Under the pieces are notes generated by a model that was given only the letters and a program-made list of their open reading frames with translations, made no database searches and had not been told where the DNA came from. The translations under genes were made by a program, and so were the position numbers. From contig JAITXE010000050.1 in the NCBI GenBank assembly GCA_031284925.1, positions 1 to 39,151 on the forward strand: DNA of 39,151 nucleotides. The letters are read 5' to 3'. This DNA comes from Methanobrevibacter sp. Its GTDB lineage: Archaea > Methanobacteriota > Methanobacteria > Methanobacteriales > Methanobacteriaceae. Of the stretch, positions 8,908 through 17,031 are shown piece after piece; position 1 is the first letter of the stretch, and every line of letters starts with the position of its first letter.

Positions 8908-8987
8908 ATCTTAGTATTATATATTAAAACTAATAATCAAATTTTTAACTAAGTAATAATAATTATATTTAATCAAAGAGGGCGAAA

Positions 8988-10469
8988 ATGTATTTAAATA
9001 AAATAAACGAAACTAAAACTGGTTATACTTTTGATGATTTTTTACTTTCTCCTAATGAATCATTTGTTGAACCAAAGGATGTCACTACAAAATCAAAGAT
9101 TTCTACTAACTTCGAGTTAAATATTCCAATTGTAAGTGCTGCTATGGATACAGTAACTGAAAATGAACTTGCTATTTCCTTAGCACATGAAGGTGGTGTC
9201 GGGATTATTCATAGAAACATGACACTTGAAGATGAAGTGGAACATGTTAAAAAAGTTAAGAAATATGGAGACTTAACAATAAGAGATGTTGTAACAACAG
9301 ACCCAGAATCTTCCTTAAAAACTGTTAAGGATTTAATGATAGAAGGAAAAGTAAGTGGGCTTCCTGTAATTGAAAATAAAAAAGTAGTTGGAATTATAAG
9401 TAAAAGGGACATTAAACCATTTTTCATCACCGACACCAATAAAAAAGTTAAAGACCTTATGACATCAGATATTGTCACGGTTGAAGATTCCATATCATCA
9501 TCAGATGCATTGGCTATTGCTTATGAAAATAAGGTGGAAAGGCTACCTGTAGTAAAAAATGATAAATTAGTGGGAATAATCACAATTAAAGATATTCTAG
9601 AACAAGACCAATACCCTAAGGCAATAAGAGATAAAAACAGGAAATTATTAGTAGCTGCCGCTACTGGACCATTTGATCTAGAAAGAGCCATGGCATTAGA
9701 TAAAGCAGGAGCAGATATCATAGCTATTGACTGTGCTCATGCCCATAATATGAATGTTGTTAAGCATATCCCAACAATTAAAAAAAATATAACTGCAGAT
9801 TTAATAGTTGGAAATATTGCAACATCAGAGGCAGCTGAAGAATTAATAGCTAAAGGTGTTGATGGTCTTAAAGTTGGAATTGGGCCTGGATCAATGTGCA
9901 CAACAAGAATAATTGCTGGTGTTGGTGTTCCTCAAATAACCGCCATTGCACAAGTTGCAGATGTAGCAAAAGAACATAAAATCCCAATTATTGCAGATGG
10001 TGGTGTTAGATACTCAGGTGATATAGCTAAAGCCATTGCTGCAGGAGCAGATGTTGTTATGTTAGGTAACCTTCTTGCAGGAACCTATGAGTCTCCTGGT
10101 GCTGTTGTTGTAATTAACGGTACGAAATACAAACAATACCGTGGAATGGGATCAATGGGAGCTATGACTGGTGGTTTTAGCGGTGGTGCTGATAGATACT
10201 TCCAAGAAATAAAAGGGCCAATGAAACATTCTAAACTTGTTCCAGAAGGAGTTGAAGGAGCAGTTCATTATAAAGGTAAAGTAAATAATGTTATTTTCCA
10301 ACTAGTAGGTGGTTTAAAAGCTTCTATGGGATACTGTGGTGCTAAAGATATTGAAACAATGAAAAAAATAGCTAAATTCATTAAAATCACATCAAGTGGT
10401 ATTAAAGAAAGCCACCCCCATGACCTTCTAATTACAAATGAAAGTCCGAACTACCCAACCCTAAAATAA
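8988..10469 (+). CDS. guaB: Inosine-5'-monophosphate dehydrogenase
   Basis: 493 residues from ATG 8988 with AGAGGGCG upstream. Oxidises IMP to XMP with NAD+, the committed step to GMP. TIM-barrel residues: start [24 protein letters not shown] near 46, the IMP loop [13 protein letters not shown] with the catalytic Cys304, [10 protein letters not shown] near 343 and the mobile flap [10 protein letters not shown] near 384. Two CBS domains interrupt the barrel at about 97-210 (paired [19 protein letters not shown] and [19 protein letters not shown]). This full Bateman module and the Cys loop followed by the YRGMGS flap favour IMPDH over GMP reductase. Standard length. Followed by mobA 137 bp downstream on the same strand. 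Confidence 0.97.
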   Translation: MYLNKINETKTGYTFDDFLLSPNESFVEPKDVTTKSKISTNFELNIPIVSAAMDTVTENELAISLAHEGGVGIIHRNMTLEDEVEHVKKVKKYGDLTIRDVVTTDPESSLKTVKDLMIEGKVSGLPVIENKKVVGIISKRDIKPFFITDTNKKVKDLMTSDIVTVEDSISSSDALAIAYENKVERLPVVKNDKLVGIITIKDILEQDQYPKAIRDKNRKLLVAAATGPFDLERAMALDKAGADIIAIDCAHAHNMNVVKHIPTIKKNITADLIVGNIATSEAAEELIAKGVDGLKVGIGPGSMCTTRIIAGVGVPQITAIAQVADVAKEHKIPIIADGGVRYSGDIAKAIAAGADVVMLGNLLAGTYESPGAVVVINGTKYKQYRGMGSMGAMTGGFSGGADRYFQEIKGPMKHSKLVPEGVEGAVHYKGKVNNVIFQLVGGLKASMGYCGAKDIETMKKIAKFIKITSSGIKESHPHDLLITNESPNYPTLK

Positions 10470-10606
10470 TTTATAATAATTTTTTTTTTAATTAAAATTT
10501 AGAGAAAATATAGTTAATAGAACTCATAAAGTGAATATATAAATTGTTAAATTCATTAATAATGGATGGGTAGATATAAATAACACTAATTATAGAAGGT
10601 TATTAA

Positions 10607-11302
10607 ATGTCATCACCATTAAAACCTATGGATTTAAACAAACAATCATCTTGCATTGTACTATGTGGTGGACTAAGTAGGAGAATGAATCAAGATAAGG
10701 GATCCATGATAATTAATAATAAACCCATGATTATTCATATACTTGAAACCTTAAATTCTAATATAGGTGAAGTTATAATTGTTTTAAATAATAAAAAAAG
10801 AATAAGTAAATATAAAAATCTTATAAACAAAAGTATTCCTTACAAATTATCTTATAACTTAATATTTGTAGAAGATGAAATTAAAAATAAAGGTCCTTTA
10901 TCAGGGATGATGACTGGATTAAAACATATAAACAATAGCTATTCACTTGTTTTACCATGTGATTCTCCTTATATAAATAGTAATTATGTTAAATCAATTT
11001 TTAAGATAAAAAAATCCATTAAAGAGGATTATGATATTTTAATTCCATCCTATGATAAATCAAATTCAGGTAATAAAAATGATGAAATTCACTCAAATGA
11101 AGATAAACTAAAACTATCAGAACCACTACATGGAATTTATAATAAAAACCTAGTAGATGATATAGAAAATCTTATAAAAAAAAATAAGTTGGATATAAAA
11201 TCTCTTATTAAAGAAACAAACACTTATTTTGTTAGTATTTCAAATAATTTTAATCCAAAAAACTTTAAAAATATAAATCAACCTAATGATATAAGTAATT
11301 AA
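10607..11302 (+). CDS. mobA: Molybdenum cofactor guanylyltransferase MobA-like
   Basis: 231 residues from ATG 10607, with AAGGTTAT upstream. Nucleotidyltransferase fold: the signature CIVLCGGLSRRMNQDKG (about 16-32) holds the LxGGxSxRMxxDK nucleotide loop, LPCDSPYI (about 123-130) gives the metal-binding Asp of the LxxDxP motif, and EPLHGIYNK (about 175-183) matches the MobA PLxxLY strand. MobA attaches GMP to molybdopterin to form the MGD cofactor used by formylmethanofuran and formate dehydrogenases, a clear need in a methanogen. The first 14 residues precede the usual MobA start and may not be translated. A lysine/asparagine-rich insert near 155-172 is unusual. Confidence 0.85.
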   Translation: MSSPLKPMDLNKQSSCIVLCGGLSRRMNQDKGSMIINNKPMIIHILETLNSNIGEVIIVLNNKKRISKYKNLINKSIPYKLSYNLIFVEDEIKNKGPLSGMMTGLKHINNSYSLVLPCDSPYINSNYVKSIFKIKKSIKEDYDILIPSYDKSNSGNKNDEIHSNEDKLKLSEPLHGIYNKNLVDDIENLIKKNKLDIKSLIKETNTYFVSISNNFNPKNFKNINQPNDISN

Positions 11303-11360
11303 ATTAAAAAAGTAATTTTAACTAAGTAATTTTAGATTAATCATTTATAATAAAAATATA

Positions 11361-11930
11361 GGTAGTGTAAAGTTTTTACCTCCTATCTCTTTTAGTAATA
11401 TATTATTCATAATTTATAATAATCTTAACATTGCTCTTTTTTAAAAAACTATTAACCTACATCCGATTTAAAAGGAGTAAATCATTTCATAAAAGTATTT
11501 AATTGAATCAAAGTAATATAAGATATATAATCTCTTTTGAAGTTTAATTATAAGTTAAATTTTTAATTCTAATATTTTTAAGAATATTACTATCATTATC
11601 TTTATTTTTTTAAATTTTGGTAATATGGTACAAATTAAACAATTTAACAGGCGTCATGAATGATAAAACATCCCCCAATCAATTCAATCAGGCTAAAATT
11701 TGTTTTCCAAAACATGCCCAAAAGAATTGAAAAAGAGATTCAAAATTATTAAATGAATTATAAACAACAAAATCCCCAAAATAAAAAGATTAAACAAAAA
11801 ATTTGGAATTAATATAGATTTTAAGCACTGCTATTACAATTAATAATTACTTAGAGACAGATTAATAGAAATATTCCAATTACAAGTATTTTACAAGTAA
11901 AAAATTTCCAGGAGGTAAAAACTTTACACC
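11361..11930 (+). mobile_element. Non-autonomous element copy 2 (inverted relative to 5381-5920)
   Basis: A ~570-bp element between mobA and the CBS-protein gene. Left end GGTAGTGTAAAGTTTTTACC then TCCTA; the right end read on the other strand is GGTGTAAAGTTTTTACCTCC. Each end is itself nearly palindromic (GTAAA-GTT-TTTAC). The full length aligns with the reverse complement of 5381-5920. One central piece, in the frame ...NDKTSPNQFNQAKICFPKH..., looks like decayed coding sequence shared by both copies. No intact transposase and no obvious target duplication. The rest of the gap, 11931-12256, is plain AT-rich DNA. Confidence 0.75.
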
Positions 11931-12256
11931 ACTGTGAATTTAAACTTTTAAAAATTATTTATTAAATAAATATTAATATACTTTATTTTTATTAAAACAG
12001 TTTAATTATCTTTTTATTTAATTTTTATAAGATAAATAATTTATAATTCAATGCAATAAGAAAATTTTTATAATACTTATTTTTTAATATTTAATTAATA
12101 GCAAGTTCATAAGCAAAATATTAATATAAAAAGAAATATTAATAAATTAAATAAAAAATAATTTAAAATATAATATAGTATGAAAATTTTTAGAAAAATA
12201 TAAATTTATTATAATTTAAAACTTAAACTTAAATTAAATAATTCTGAGGTATGTTA

Positions 12257-13204
12257 ATGAACAATAGAAATGATAAGAATTTAAAATCATCTAATAGTCA
12301 TAAATCTAGAGAAAGTCATTTAAGTGATAAAGAAGGAGATATTATGACTTTAGCAAATAAGAATATAGTATCAATTTCACAAAGCACACACATTAAAGAT
12401 GCTGTTGCCACTATGGTTAAGAAAGAATTTAGAAGATTACCTATAACAGATGCAGGTTCAGGCAAATTGCGTGGAATATTAACTTCAATGGATGTTATAA
12501 GCTTTTTAGGTGGAGGGGATAAATATAATTTAATGATAGAAAAACATGAAGATAACTTCTTAGCAGCCATTAATGATCCTGTTAGAAAAATAATGACAAC
12601 CAAAGTTAGACATATTACTCATAAATATTCTATAAAAGAAACAATTGAATACATGATTGAAAAATCAGCTGGTGCTGTTCCAATACTAAATGAAGAAGAA
12701 AAAATTGTGGGAATGGTTGCTGAAAGGGATTTCATATTAACCCTGGCAGGAGTTTTCACTGATGAAATAGTTCAAGATTTCATGACAACTGATCTAATAA
12801 CAACAACACCAGGAACACCAATTGAAGGAGCATCTAAGATAATGGTTAGAAACAGTTTTAGAAGAATTCCAATAGTTGGTAAGGGAAAAGACATACCAAA
12901 AATAAATAAAGAAGAATTAGTTGGAATAATGACTTCAACCGATTTATTAAGGTTTCTTGGAGACAGTGATTTATTTAATAACTTATCATCAAACAGTACC
13001 TTGGAAATTTTAGACTCAAAAGTTTCTGATTTCATGATTCGAAATGTTTTAACCATTGATCCTTTAACAAGAATTGGAGATTTATGTAAAATTTTAATTG
13101 AAAATGGTGTTGGTGGAGTTCCAGTAATTAAAGATCATGAATTGTTAGGAATTATTACTGAAAGAGATATTTTAAAACTTATTGTTAATAGTTATTCAAA
13201 TTAA
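12257..13204 (+). CDS. Four-CBS-domain protein
   Basis: 315 residues from ATG 12257, six bases after GAGGT; an ATG at 12251 abuts the site and is rejected. After about 30 polar residues there are four CBS motifs in two Bateman pairs: MTLANKNIVSISQSTHIKDA with FRRLPITD and LRGILTSMDVISFLGG (about 30-85), KIMTTKVRHITHKYSIKE with AGAVPILNEEE and IVGMVAERDFI, DFMTTDLITTTPGTP with FRRIPIVGKG and LVGIMTSTDLLRFLG, and DFMIRNVLTIDPLTR with VGGVPVIKDHELLGIITERDIL. CBS pairs bind adenine nucleotides and regulate partners. No effector domain, signal or membrane segment is present, so it is a stand-alone sensor. A truncated CBS gene follows 88 bp downstream. Confidence 0.9.
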   Translation: MNNRNDKNLKSSNSHKSRESHLSDKEGDIMTLANKNIVSISQSTHIKDAVATMVKKEFRRLPITDAGSGKLRGILTSMDVISFLGGGDKYNLMIEKHEDNFLAAINDPVRKIMTTKVRHITHKYSIKETIEYMIEKSAGAVPILNEEEKIVGMVAERDFILTLAGVFTDEIVQDFMTTDLITTTPGTPIEGASKIMVRNSFRRIPIVGKGKDIPKINKEELVGIMTSTDLLRFLGDSDLFNNLSSNSTLEILDSKVSDFMIRNVLTIDPLTRIGDLCKILIENGVGGVPVIKDHELLGIITERDILKLIVNSYSN

Positions 13205-13292
13205 TGGCTATTTTTTAATTATTTTTTAATATAATAACTATTTTATAATTTAATATAATAATTAAATATTTTATAATTTTAAGGGTGATTTT

Positions 13293-13385
13293 ATGGATGT
13301 CAAGCATGTAAATGATGAAAATAAGCTTCTTGGAATAATTACAAAAATAGATTTATTATCTGCCCTCATTGACTTAGTATTATAG
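13293..13385 (+). pseudogene. CBS-domain stub (30 aa)
   Basis: A strong GGGTGAT site sits four bases before ATG 13293, yet the frame is only 30 codons plus stop. From about residue 6 it matches the last strand and helix of a CBS domain (NDENKLLGIITKIDLLSAL). The start region fused directly to a CBS end suggests an internal deletion of a second CBS gene beside the intact one. It could be a translated micropeptide, but alone it cannot fold as a CBS domain. Confidence 0.55.
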
Positions 13386-13422
13386 CTATTAATAATTATA
13401 ATAAAGGAATAGGTGAATTTAA

Positions 13423-14235
13423 ATTAAATCAATAGCTTTTTTAGGACCTAAAGGAACTTTCACCCACGAAGTAGCATCTTATTTAGGTGAAAATTTATTA
13501 TCTTACTGCTCCATACCATCAGTTTTAAAAGCTGTAGAAAATGGAAACTCTGAGTTAGGAATTGTTCCAATTGAAAATTCTGTTGAAGGACCCGTTGGAA
13601 TAACCTTAGACTTGCTGGTTAAATCTAAACTTTACATCCAAGGAGAGATAATAATCCCTATTAATCACAACCTAATAGCTAAAAATGAAATCAAAATCTC
13701 AGATATTGAATATGTTTATTCCCATTCACAAGCAATATCACAATGCCAGAATTATTTAGAAAATAGAAAAATGAAACCATTATTCACATTAAGTACGGCA
13801 GCTGCCGTTAAATTAATAACTGAAAAACAAAATGCTGCAGCTATTGGAACCTTAAAAGCAGCTGAAATATATGGACTAAATATTATTGATAAAAATATTC
13901 AAGACACAGATAATAATCAAACACGTTTTATTATATTATCAAAAGATAAAGCTTTAAAATCTGAAGAGAATAAAACCTCTATCTTATTTTCAAGCTATCA
14001 AGATAGTCCAGGTGCACTTTATAATATCTTAAGTTTTTTTGCAAAACATAATATAAACCTAACTAAAATTGAATCAAGACCTTCAAAAGAAGGATTAGGA
14101 AATTACATCTTTTTTGTTGATTTTAAAGGACATGAAGATGACAAAGAAATCAAAGAAATCTTAGATAAGGTTAAAGAAAAAACATCCCTAATGAAAGTTT
14201 TAGGATCATATCCTACAAAATCAATTAATCATTAA
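13423..14235 (+). CDS. pheA: Prephenate dehydratase (apparent ATT start)
   Basis: 270 residues if read from ATT 13423. This frame has a stop just upstream and AGGTGA (13411-13416) exactly six bases before the ATT, so ATT takes the place of the usual ATG in (M)KSIAFLGPKGTFTHEVA. Starting at the first conventional codon, TTG 13612, would delete the first 63 residues, including GPKGTFTH, which are clearly coding. Prephenate dehydratase makes phenylpyruvate from prephenate. Motifs: GPKGTFTH (about 7-14), IVPIENSVEGPVG, and the catalytic TRF in NQTRFIIL near 167. The C-terminal ACT domain (about 185-262) has DSPGALYNIL and the Phe-binding ESRP, so feedback inhibition by phenylalanine is likely. 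Monofunctional; chorismate mutase is separate at 5963-6286. Confidence 0.9.
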   Translation: MKSIAFLGPKGTFTHEVASYLGENLLSYCSIPSVLKAVENGNSELGIVPIENSVEGPVGITLDLLVKSKLYIQGEIIIPINHNLIAKNEIKISDIEYVYSHSQAISQCQNYLENRKMKPLFTLSTAAAVKLITEKQNAAAIGTLKAAEIYGLNIIDKNIQDTDNNQTRFIILSKDKALKSEENKTSILFSSYQDSPGALYNILSFFAKHNINLTKIESRPSKEGLGNYIFFVDFKGHEDDKEIKEILDKVKEKTSLMKVLGSYPTKSINH

Positions 14236-14305
14236 CTTCATTTATCCTTTTTGACCTGGTAATCATCAATAAATATTTGTATTAGTAGAATTTATTATCA
14301 TTTTT

Positions 14306-14520
14306 CTATTTATTCTCATTATAATGAGTTATAACCACATCAAACATATTACGAACATGTTCATTCATGTGCTTTTCTTCAATTTCAATAGCTATTTGGT
14401 TTTTCTGATAAATATATTCCTGGGCAAATGCGACTCATAAACTTAATATCATTAAAATCTACAATAATTTTCGGAGTCTTTTTATCCACATTTAAATAAG
14501 TCTTCAGCTAAATGTCTAAT
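14306..14520 (-). pseudogene. Decayed STAS-like (DUF4325-type) gene fragment
   Basis: Read leftward, two adjacent frames give KKTPKIIVDFNDIKFMSR and then QEYIYQKNQIAIEIEEKHMNEHV...FDVVITHYNENK before a stop at 14306. Joined across a frameshift near 14435, they resemble the STAS-like DUF4325 domain (pattern VDFxxIxFMSRxxAQEY). A second frameshift upstream removes the start. The family call is from pattern memory and is tentative; that this is a broken gene is clearer. Confidence 0.45.
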
Positions 14521-14543
14521 GTCTATATATAAGTATTTTAGCT

Positions 14544-14853
14544 ATGTCTGTTGTAAGCAGTGTTTCCGCTGGTTCTTACACTCCATACTGATCATGTTGG
14601 CTATGATATGAGTGATAATGGAAAACATATTGGTGATGATTATGGGGATTGTGATATTAATATTCATGATTCTTGTTATATCATGAGTATTATATTACCT
14701 TGATTTTCATGATGGCTATAAACCCTGAGGGTATGTTCTATAACTGATGAGTGTTTTACAGGTGGGGATAGGTATGCTAAAGCTGATGGTAGTTGGTATA
14801 GGTCTAGTGTATAGTATGATGCAGATTTCACATTTAAATTTTTTAGCAAATGA
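14544..14853 (+). pseudogene. Decayed small secreted-protein gene
   Basis: From ATG 14544 comes MSVVSSVSAGSYTPY and a stop, resembling the end of a signal peptide. The downstream frame HVGYDMSDNGKHIGDDYGDC... continues past two stops and then reads GGDRYAKADGSWYRSSV, stop, YDADFTFKFF to a TGA at 14853. At least one frameshift and several stop codons. The Tyr/Asp/Gly-rich composition is like the secreted proteins at the left end, but no shared motif proves common descent. Confidence 0.5.
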
Positions 14854-14919
14854 AATACGTTAATTATTCAATGAACTCGTGAGTGATGACTTGTTAGCTA
14901 TGATTAATTTTATTTCTTA

Positions 14920-15309
14920 TTATTCCTTGTTTTCTTCATTCTTTTTCTTTGATCGATAATTATCTATTGCTGCTTGTAGTGCATCGGATGCTAGATTAGA
15001 ACAGTGCATTTTAACTGGTGGAAGTCCATCAAGAGCTTCTGCAACATTATTTCTACTGATTTCATAAGCTTCATCCACAGTTTTTCCAATAGCTAATTCT
15101 GTAATCATACTACTTGTTGCAATGGCTGCGCCACACCCGAATGTTTTAAATTTAATATCTTTTATGATTTCATTTTCATCAATATCAATGTATATTGTCA
15201 TCATATCTCCACAAGTTGGATTTCCAACTTCACCTATACCGGAGGGGTTTTCTATTTCTCCAGTATTTCTTGGATTTTGAAAATGATCCATTACTTTTTC
15301 AGTGTACAT
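14920..15309 (-). CDS. Fe-S cluster scaffold protein, IscU/NifU N-terminal type
   Basis: 129 residues from ATG 15309 with AAGGAG upstream. Single IscU-type domain with the three cluster ligands: Cys33 in NPTCGD (Asp35 is the residue that labilises the cluster), Cys59 in TFGCGAAIA, and Cys103 in PPVKMHCSNLA. It builds [2Fe-2S]/[4Fe-4S] clusters for transfer to apoproteins in the cytoplasm. The C-terminal tail is lysine/glutamate-rich and lacks the NifU ferredoxin or Nfu domains. No cysteine desulfurase (NifS/IscS) gene is adjacent, although the two are commonly paired; the sulfur donor must be encoded elsewhere or be free sulfide, as proposed for some methanogens. Confidence 0.9.
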   Translation of the reverse strand: MYTEKVMDHFQNPRNTGEIENPSGIGEVGNPTCGDMMTIYIDIDENEIIKDIKFKTFGCGAAIATSSMITELAIGKTVDEAYEISRNNVAEALDGLPPVKMHCSNLASDALQAAIDNYRSKKKNEENKE

Positions 15310-15685
15310 TTATTTTCTCCTTGAATTGAAAGTTTATTAAAACATACTTTGGTTGAGAACCATCACTTTACAGCAATAATTATTTTAGCAATTTTTAAGA
15401 ATAATTTTTATTAAGTTTTTTCTAGTTATATTAATAATCTTTTTTTCCATTTATTTATAATTTATCATTTAAATCTATTTTGGTGTTTTTGATATTTATG
15501 CCTAATTTATAAAAATATAACATTAGATTTCTAATTCTCGCTAATGGACTAATTTAATAAATATCAACTTTGAGTTTTTACAAATATTTTTCAATCCAGT
15601 AAATTTAAAGTAAACTATTAACAGTTTCTATTTTAAATAATTTTATAACATTTTAAATGAATAAAGAAAATCAGGAGTATTAATA
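15310..15685. other. Intergenic region, no feature seen
   Basis: 376 bp of AT-rich DNA between the IscU-type gene and the PHP gene, both on the minus strand. No open frame with a ribosome binding site, no tRNA-like fold and no repeat was recognised. It presumably holds the IscU gene promoter. Confidence 0.5.
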
Positions 15686-16387
15686 CTAAAGAGGCATCCG
15701 ACTATATCTTCGTTTTTTAATTATTTTTTTAGGAGTATTAACTAATGCTTTCATAAGTTCCTTTTCATTTAATCCTGCCCCTAATCCAATTAATTTAGTT
15801 TCTTCAAAATTTTTTAAGTCATTTGGAGAGTGAGAATCTGTGTTTATAATTATATCTGCTCCAATTTCAGTTGCAAGTTTTGCTACATGACCATTTCCTA
15901 AGCAATGACCAGATCGCCCACTTATTTCTAAAGCAACCTCATTTTCTTTAGCTAATTCAACTGCTTCTTTGCTTATTAAACCAGGATGAGCCAATATATC
16001 AACATCTTCACATTTAACAGCTTCAAGATTTGTTCCTTCAATCACTGGTTCAGATAAGGTTTCACCATGAACAACAACAATTTCAGTACCATAGCTTCTT
16101 GCCTTTTTAGCTATTTTAGATATTATCTCAACAGGAACATGCGTGATTTCTACCCCAACAAATACTTGTATATCCCAGTTTTGATTAATATCTTCAACAG
16201 CATCTATTAAATTAGGAATTAAATGAATATTTGAGGCATCAACATGATCTGTAATAGCTATTGCTTCATGATTTAATACTTCGGCTCTTCTTGCTAACTC
16301 GGAAGGTAAGAGTTCACCATCACTAATTAAACTGTGCATGTGTAAATCAATTTTCTTATTCAAGTTACCATTTCCTGAAATTAGCAT
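15686..16387 (-). CDS. PHP-domain phosphoesterase
   Basis: 233 residues from ATG 16387; this ATG has no clear site, and a TTG at 16363 (after AGGA and GGTAA) would give [11 protein letters not shown], closer to related proteins, so the first eight residues are uncertain. PHP metal ligands appear in order: DLHMHS near 14-19, TDHVD near 46-50, a Glu in VGVEITH near 80, a His in VVVHGET near 109, the LAHPGL strand near 132 and NTDSHSP near 185-191. This is a complete trinuclear site, as in histidinol-phosphate phosphatase and related hydrolases. Substrate is not evident; PHP proteins of this length in methanogens are mostly uncharacterised. Downstream of 7S RNA and tRNA-Ser on the same strand. 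Confidence 0.82.
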   Translation of the reverse strand: MLISGNGNLNKKIDLHMHSLISDGELLPSELARRAEVLNHEAIAITDHVDASNIHLIPNLIDAVEDINQNWDIQVFVGVEITHVPVEIISKIAKKARSYGTEIVVVHGETLSEPVIEGTNLEAVKCEDVDILAHPGLISKEAVELAKENEVALEISGRSGHCLGNGHVAKLATEIGADIIINTDSHSPNDLKNFEETKLIGLGAGLNEKELMKALVNTPKKIIKKRRYSRMPL

Positions 16388-16453
16388 TACTAATAAAAAT
16401 AGATGAAAAATAGCAATTAATTAATCAATGAAAAGAATTTGTAAAAAAGACAA

Positions 16454-16538
16454 CGCCGGGGACGGGATTTGAACCCGCGTGATCCAAGGGATCATTGGAT
16501 TAGCAGTCCAACGCCGTACCAGGCTGGGCCACCCCGAC
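16454..16538 (-). tRNA. tRNA-Ser (anticodon GCT)
   Basis: The minus strand folds as an 85-nt class II tRNA. Acceptor arms are GTCGGGG (5') and CCCCGGC (3'), followed by discriminator G. The anticodon arm is TTGGA-CTGCTAA-TCCAA with GCT in the loop. A long variable arm (TGATCC...GGATCA) is diagnostic for serine. The T arm is GCGGG-TTCAAAT-CCCGT. CCA is not encoded (TTG follows). It serves AGC/AGT codons. It lies 66 bases downstream of the 7S RNA on the same strand and may share its transcript. Confidence 0.96.
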
Positions 16539-16604
16539 AGCATACTAATGTAATAATTTAGTATTTATTAAAATAATTAATCTAATTTTAATGTTTTAAA
16601 TAAT

Positions 16605-16915
16605 AATGGCACATTCAAAGATGGGCTTGCCTTTTAAATAATAGTTATCTGAAAATCTAACTCCACCCCGTTAATCTACAAGCATCAAGTGTTTACAGTA
16701 GAGTTGCTCATTTCCATGCCTAACACATTCTTGTAATAAACATAATTTACCTTAACCCTCCAGTTAAGGTTTTATGACCATTAATCCTGTAGGACGAAAC
16801 TTCTATATTAGCTAATCAGGCCATTACTCATTTGACATGCCGCTCCTTGAATTTCGACCGCACCAAAAGAGGGTTTGTGCTTACAGAGGACCTCTACCCC
16901 TCCAGTCTAGCCACT
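16605..16915 (-). ncRNA. ffs: Archaeal 7S RNA (signal recognition particle RNA)
   Basis: About 311 nt on the minus strand. The decisive S-domain motif is AGG-CAT-GGAA-ATG-AGCA near 16715: the SRP54-binding helix 8 with its GGAA tetraloop, closing CAU/AUG stem, and AGG/AGCA internal loop. The 5' part (CTAGACTGGAGGGG...GGTCCTCTGTAAGCAC) matches the archaeal Alu-like 5' domain pattern. The ends AGTGGC (5', at 16910-16915) and GCCATT (3', at 16605-16610) pair to close helix 1. It forms the core of SRP with SRP19 and SRP54 and targets secretory and membrane proteins to the translocon. Ends are set from pairing and promoter position, good to a few bases. Confidence 0.9.
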
Positions 16916-16935
16916 TTTATTTATAGTCTTAATCA

Positions 16936-16943
16936 TATATAAA
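16936..16943 (-). promoter_or_regulatory. TATA box of the 7S RNA gene
   Basis: On the minus strand TTTATATA is centred about 25 bases before the inferred 7S RNA 5' end at 16915, the standard archaeal TBP distance. The position supports both the box and the RNA start. Confidence 0.75.
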
Positions 16944-17031
16944 CTTAACTAAATTTAATAATGTGAAAAAGGGTGGGTTTTTTCAATTTGATATCTAATG
17001 AAATTATTATAAAAGTTAAGGGAAATGTAAT

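Noticed and set aside
13612-14235. pheA as a 207-residue protein starting at TTG 13612
   Set aside because: The 63 residues upstream in the same frame are unmistakable prephenate dehydratase sequence (GPKGTFTH, VPIENS) and a good ribosome binding site precedes ATT 13423.
16600-16920. RNase P RNA as identity of the structured RNA
   Set aside because: The GGAA tetraloop with AGG/AGCA internal loop is the SRP helix 8; the conserved RNase P core sequences were not seen.
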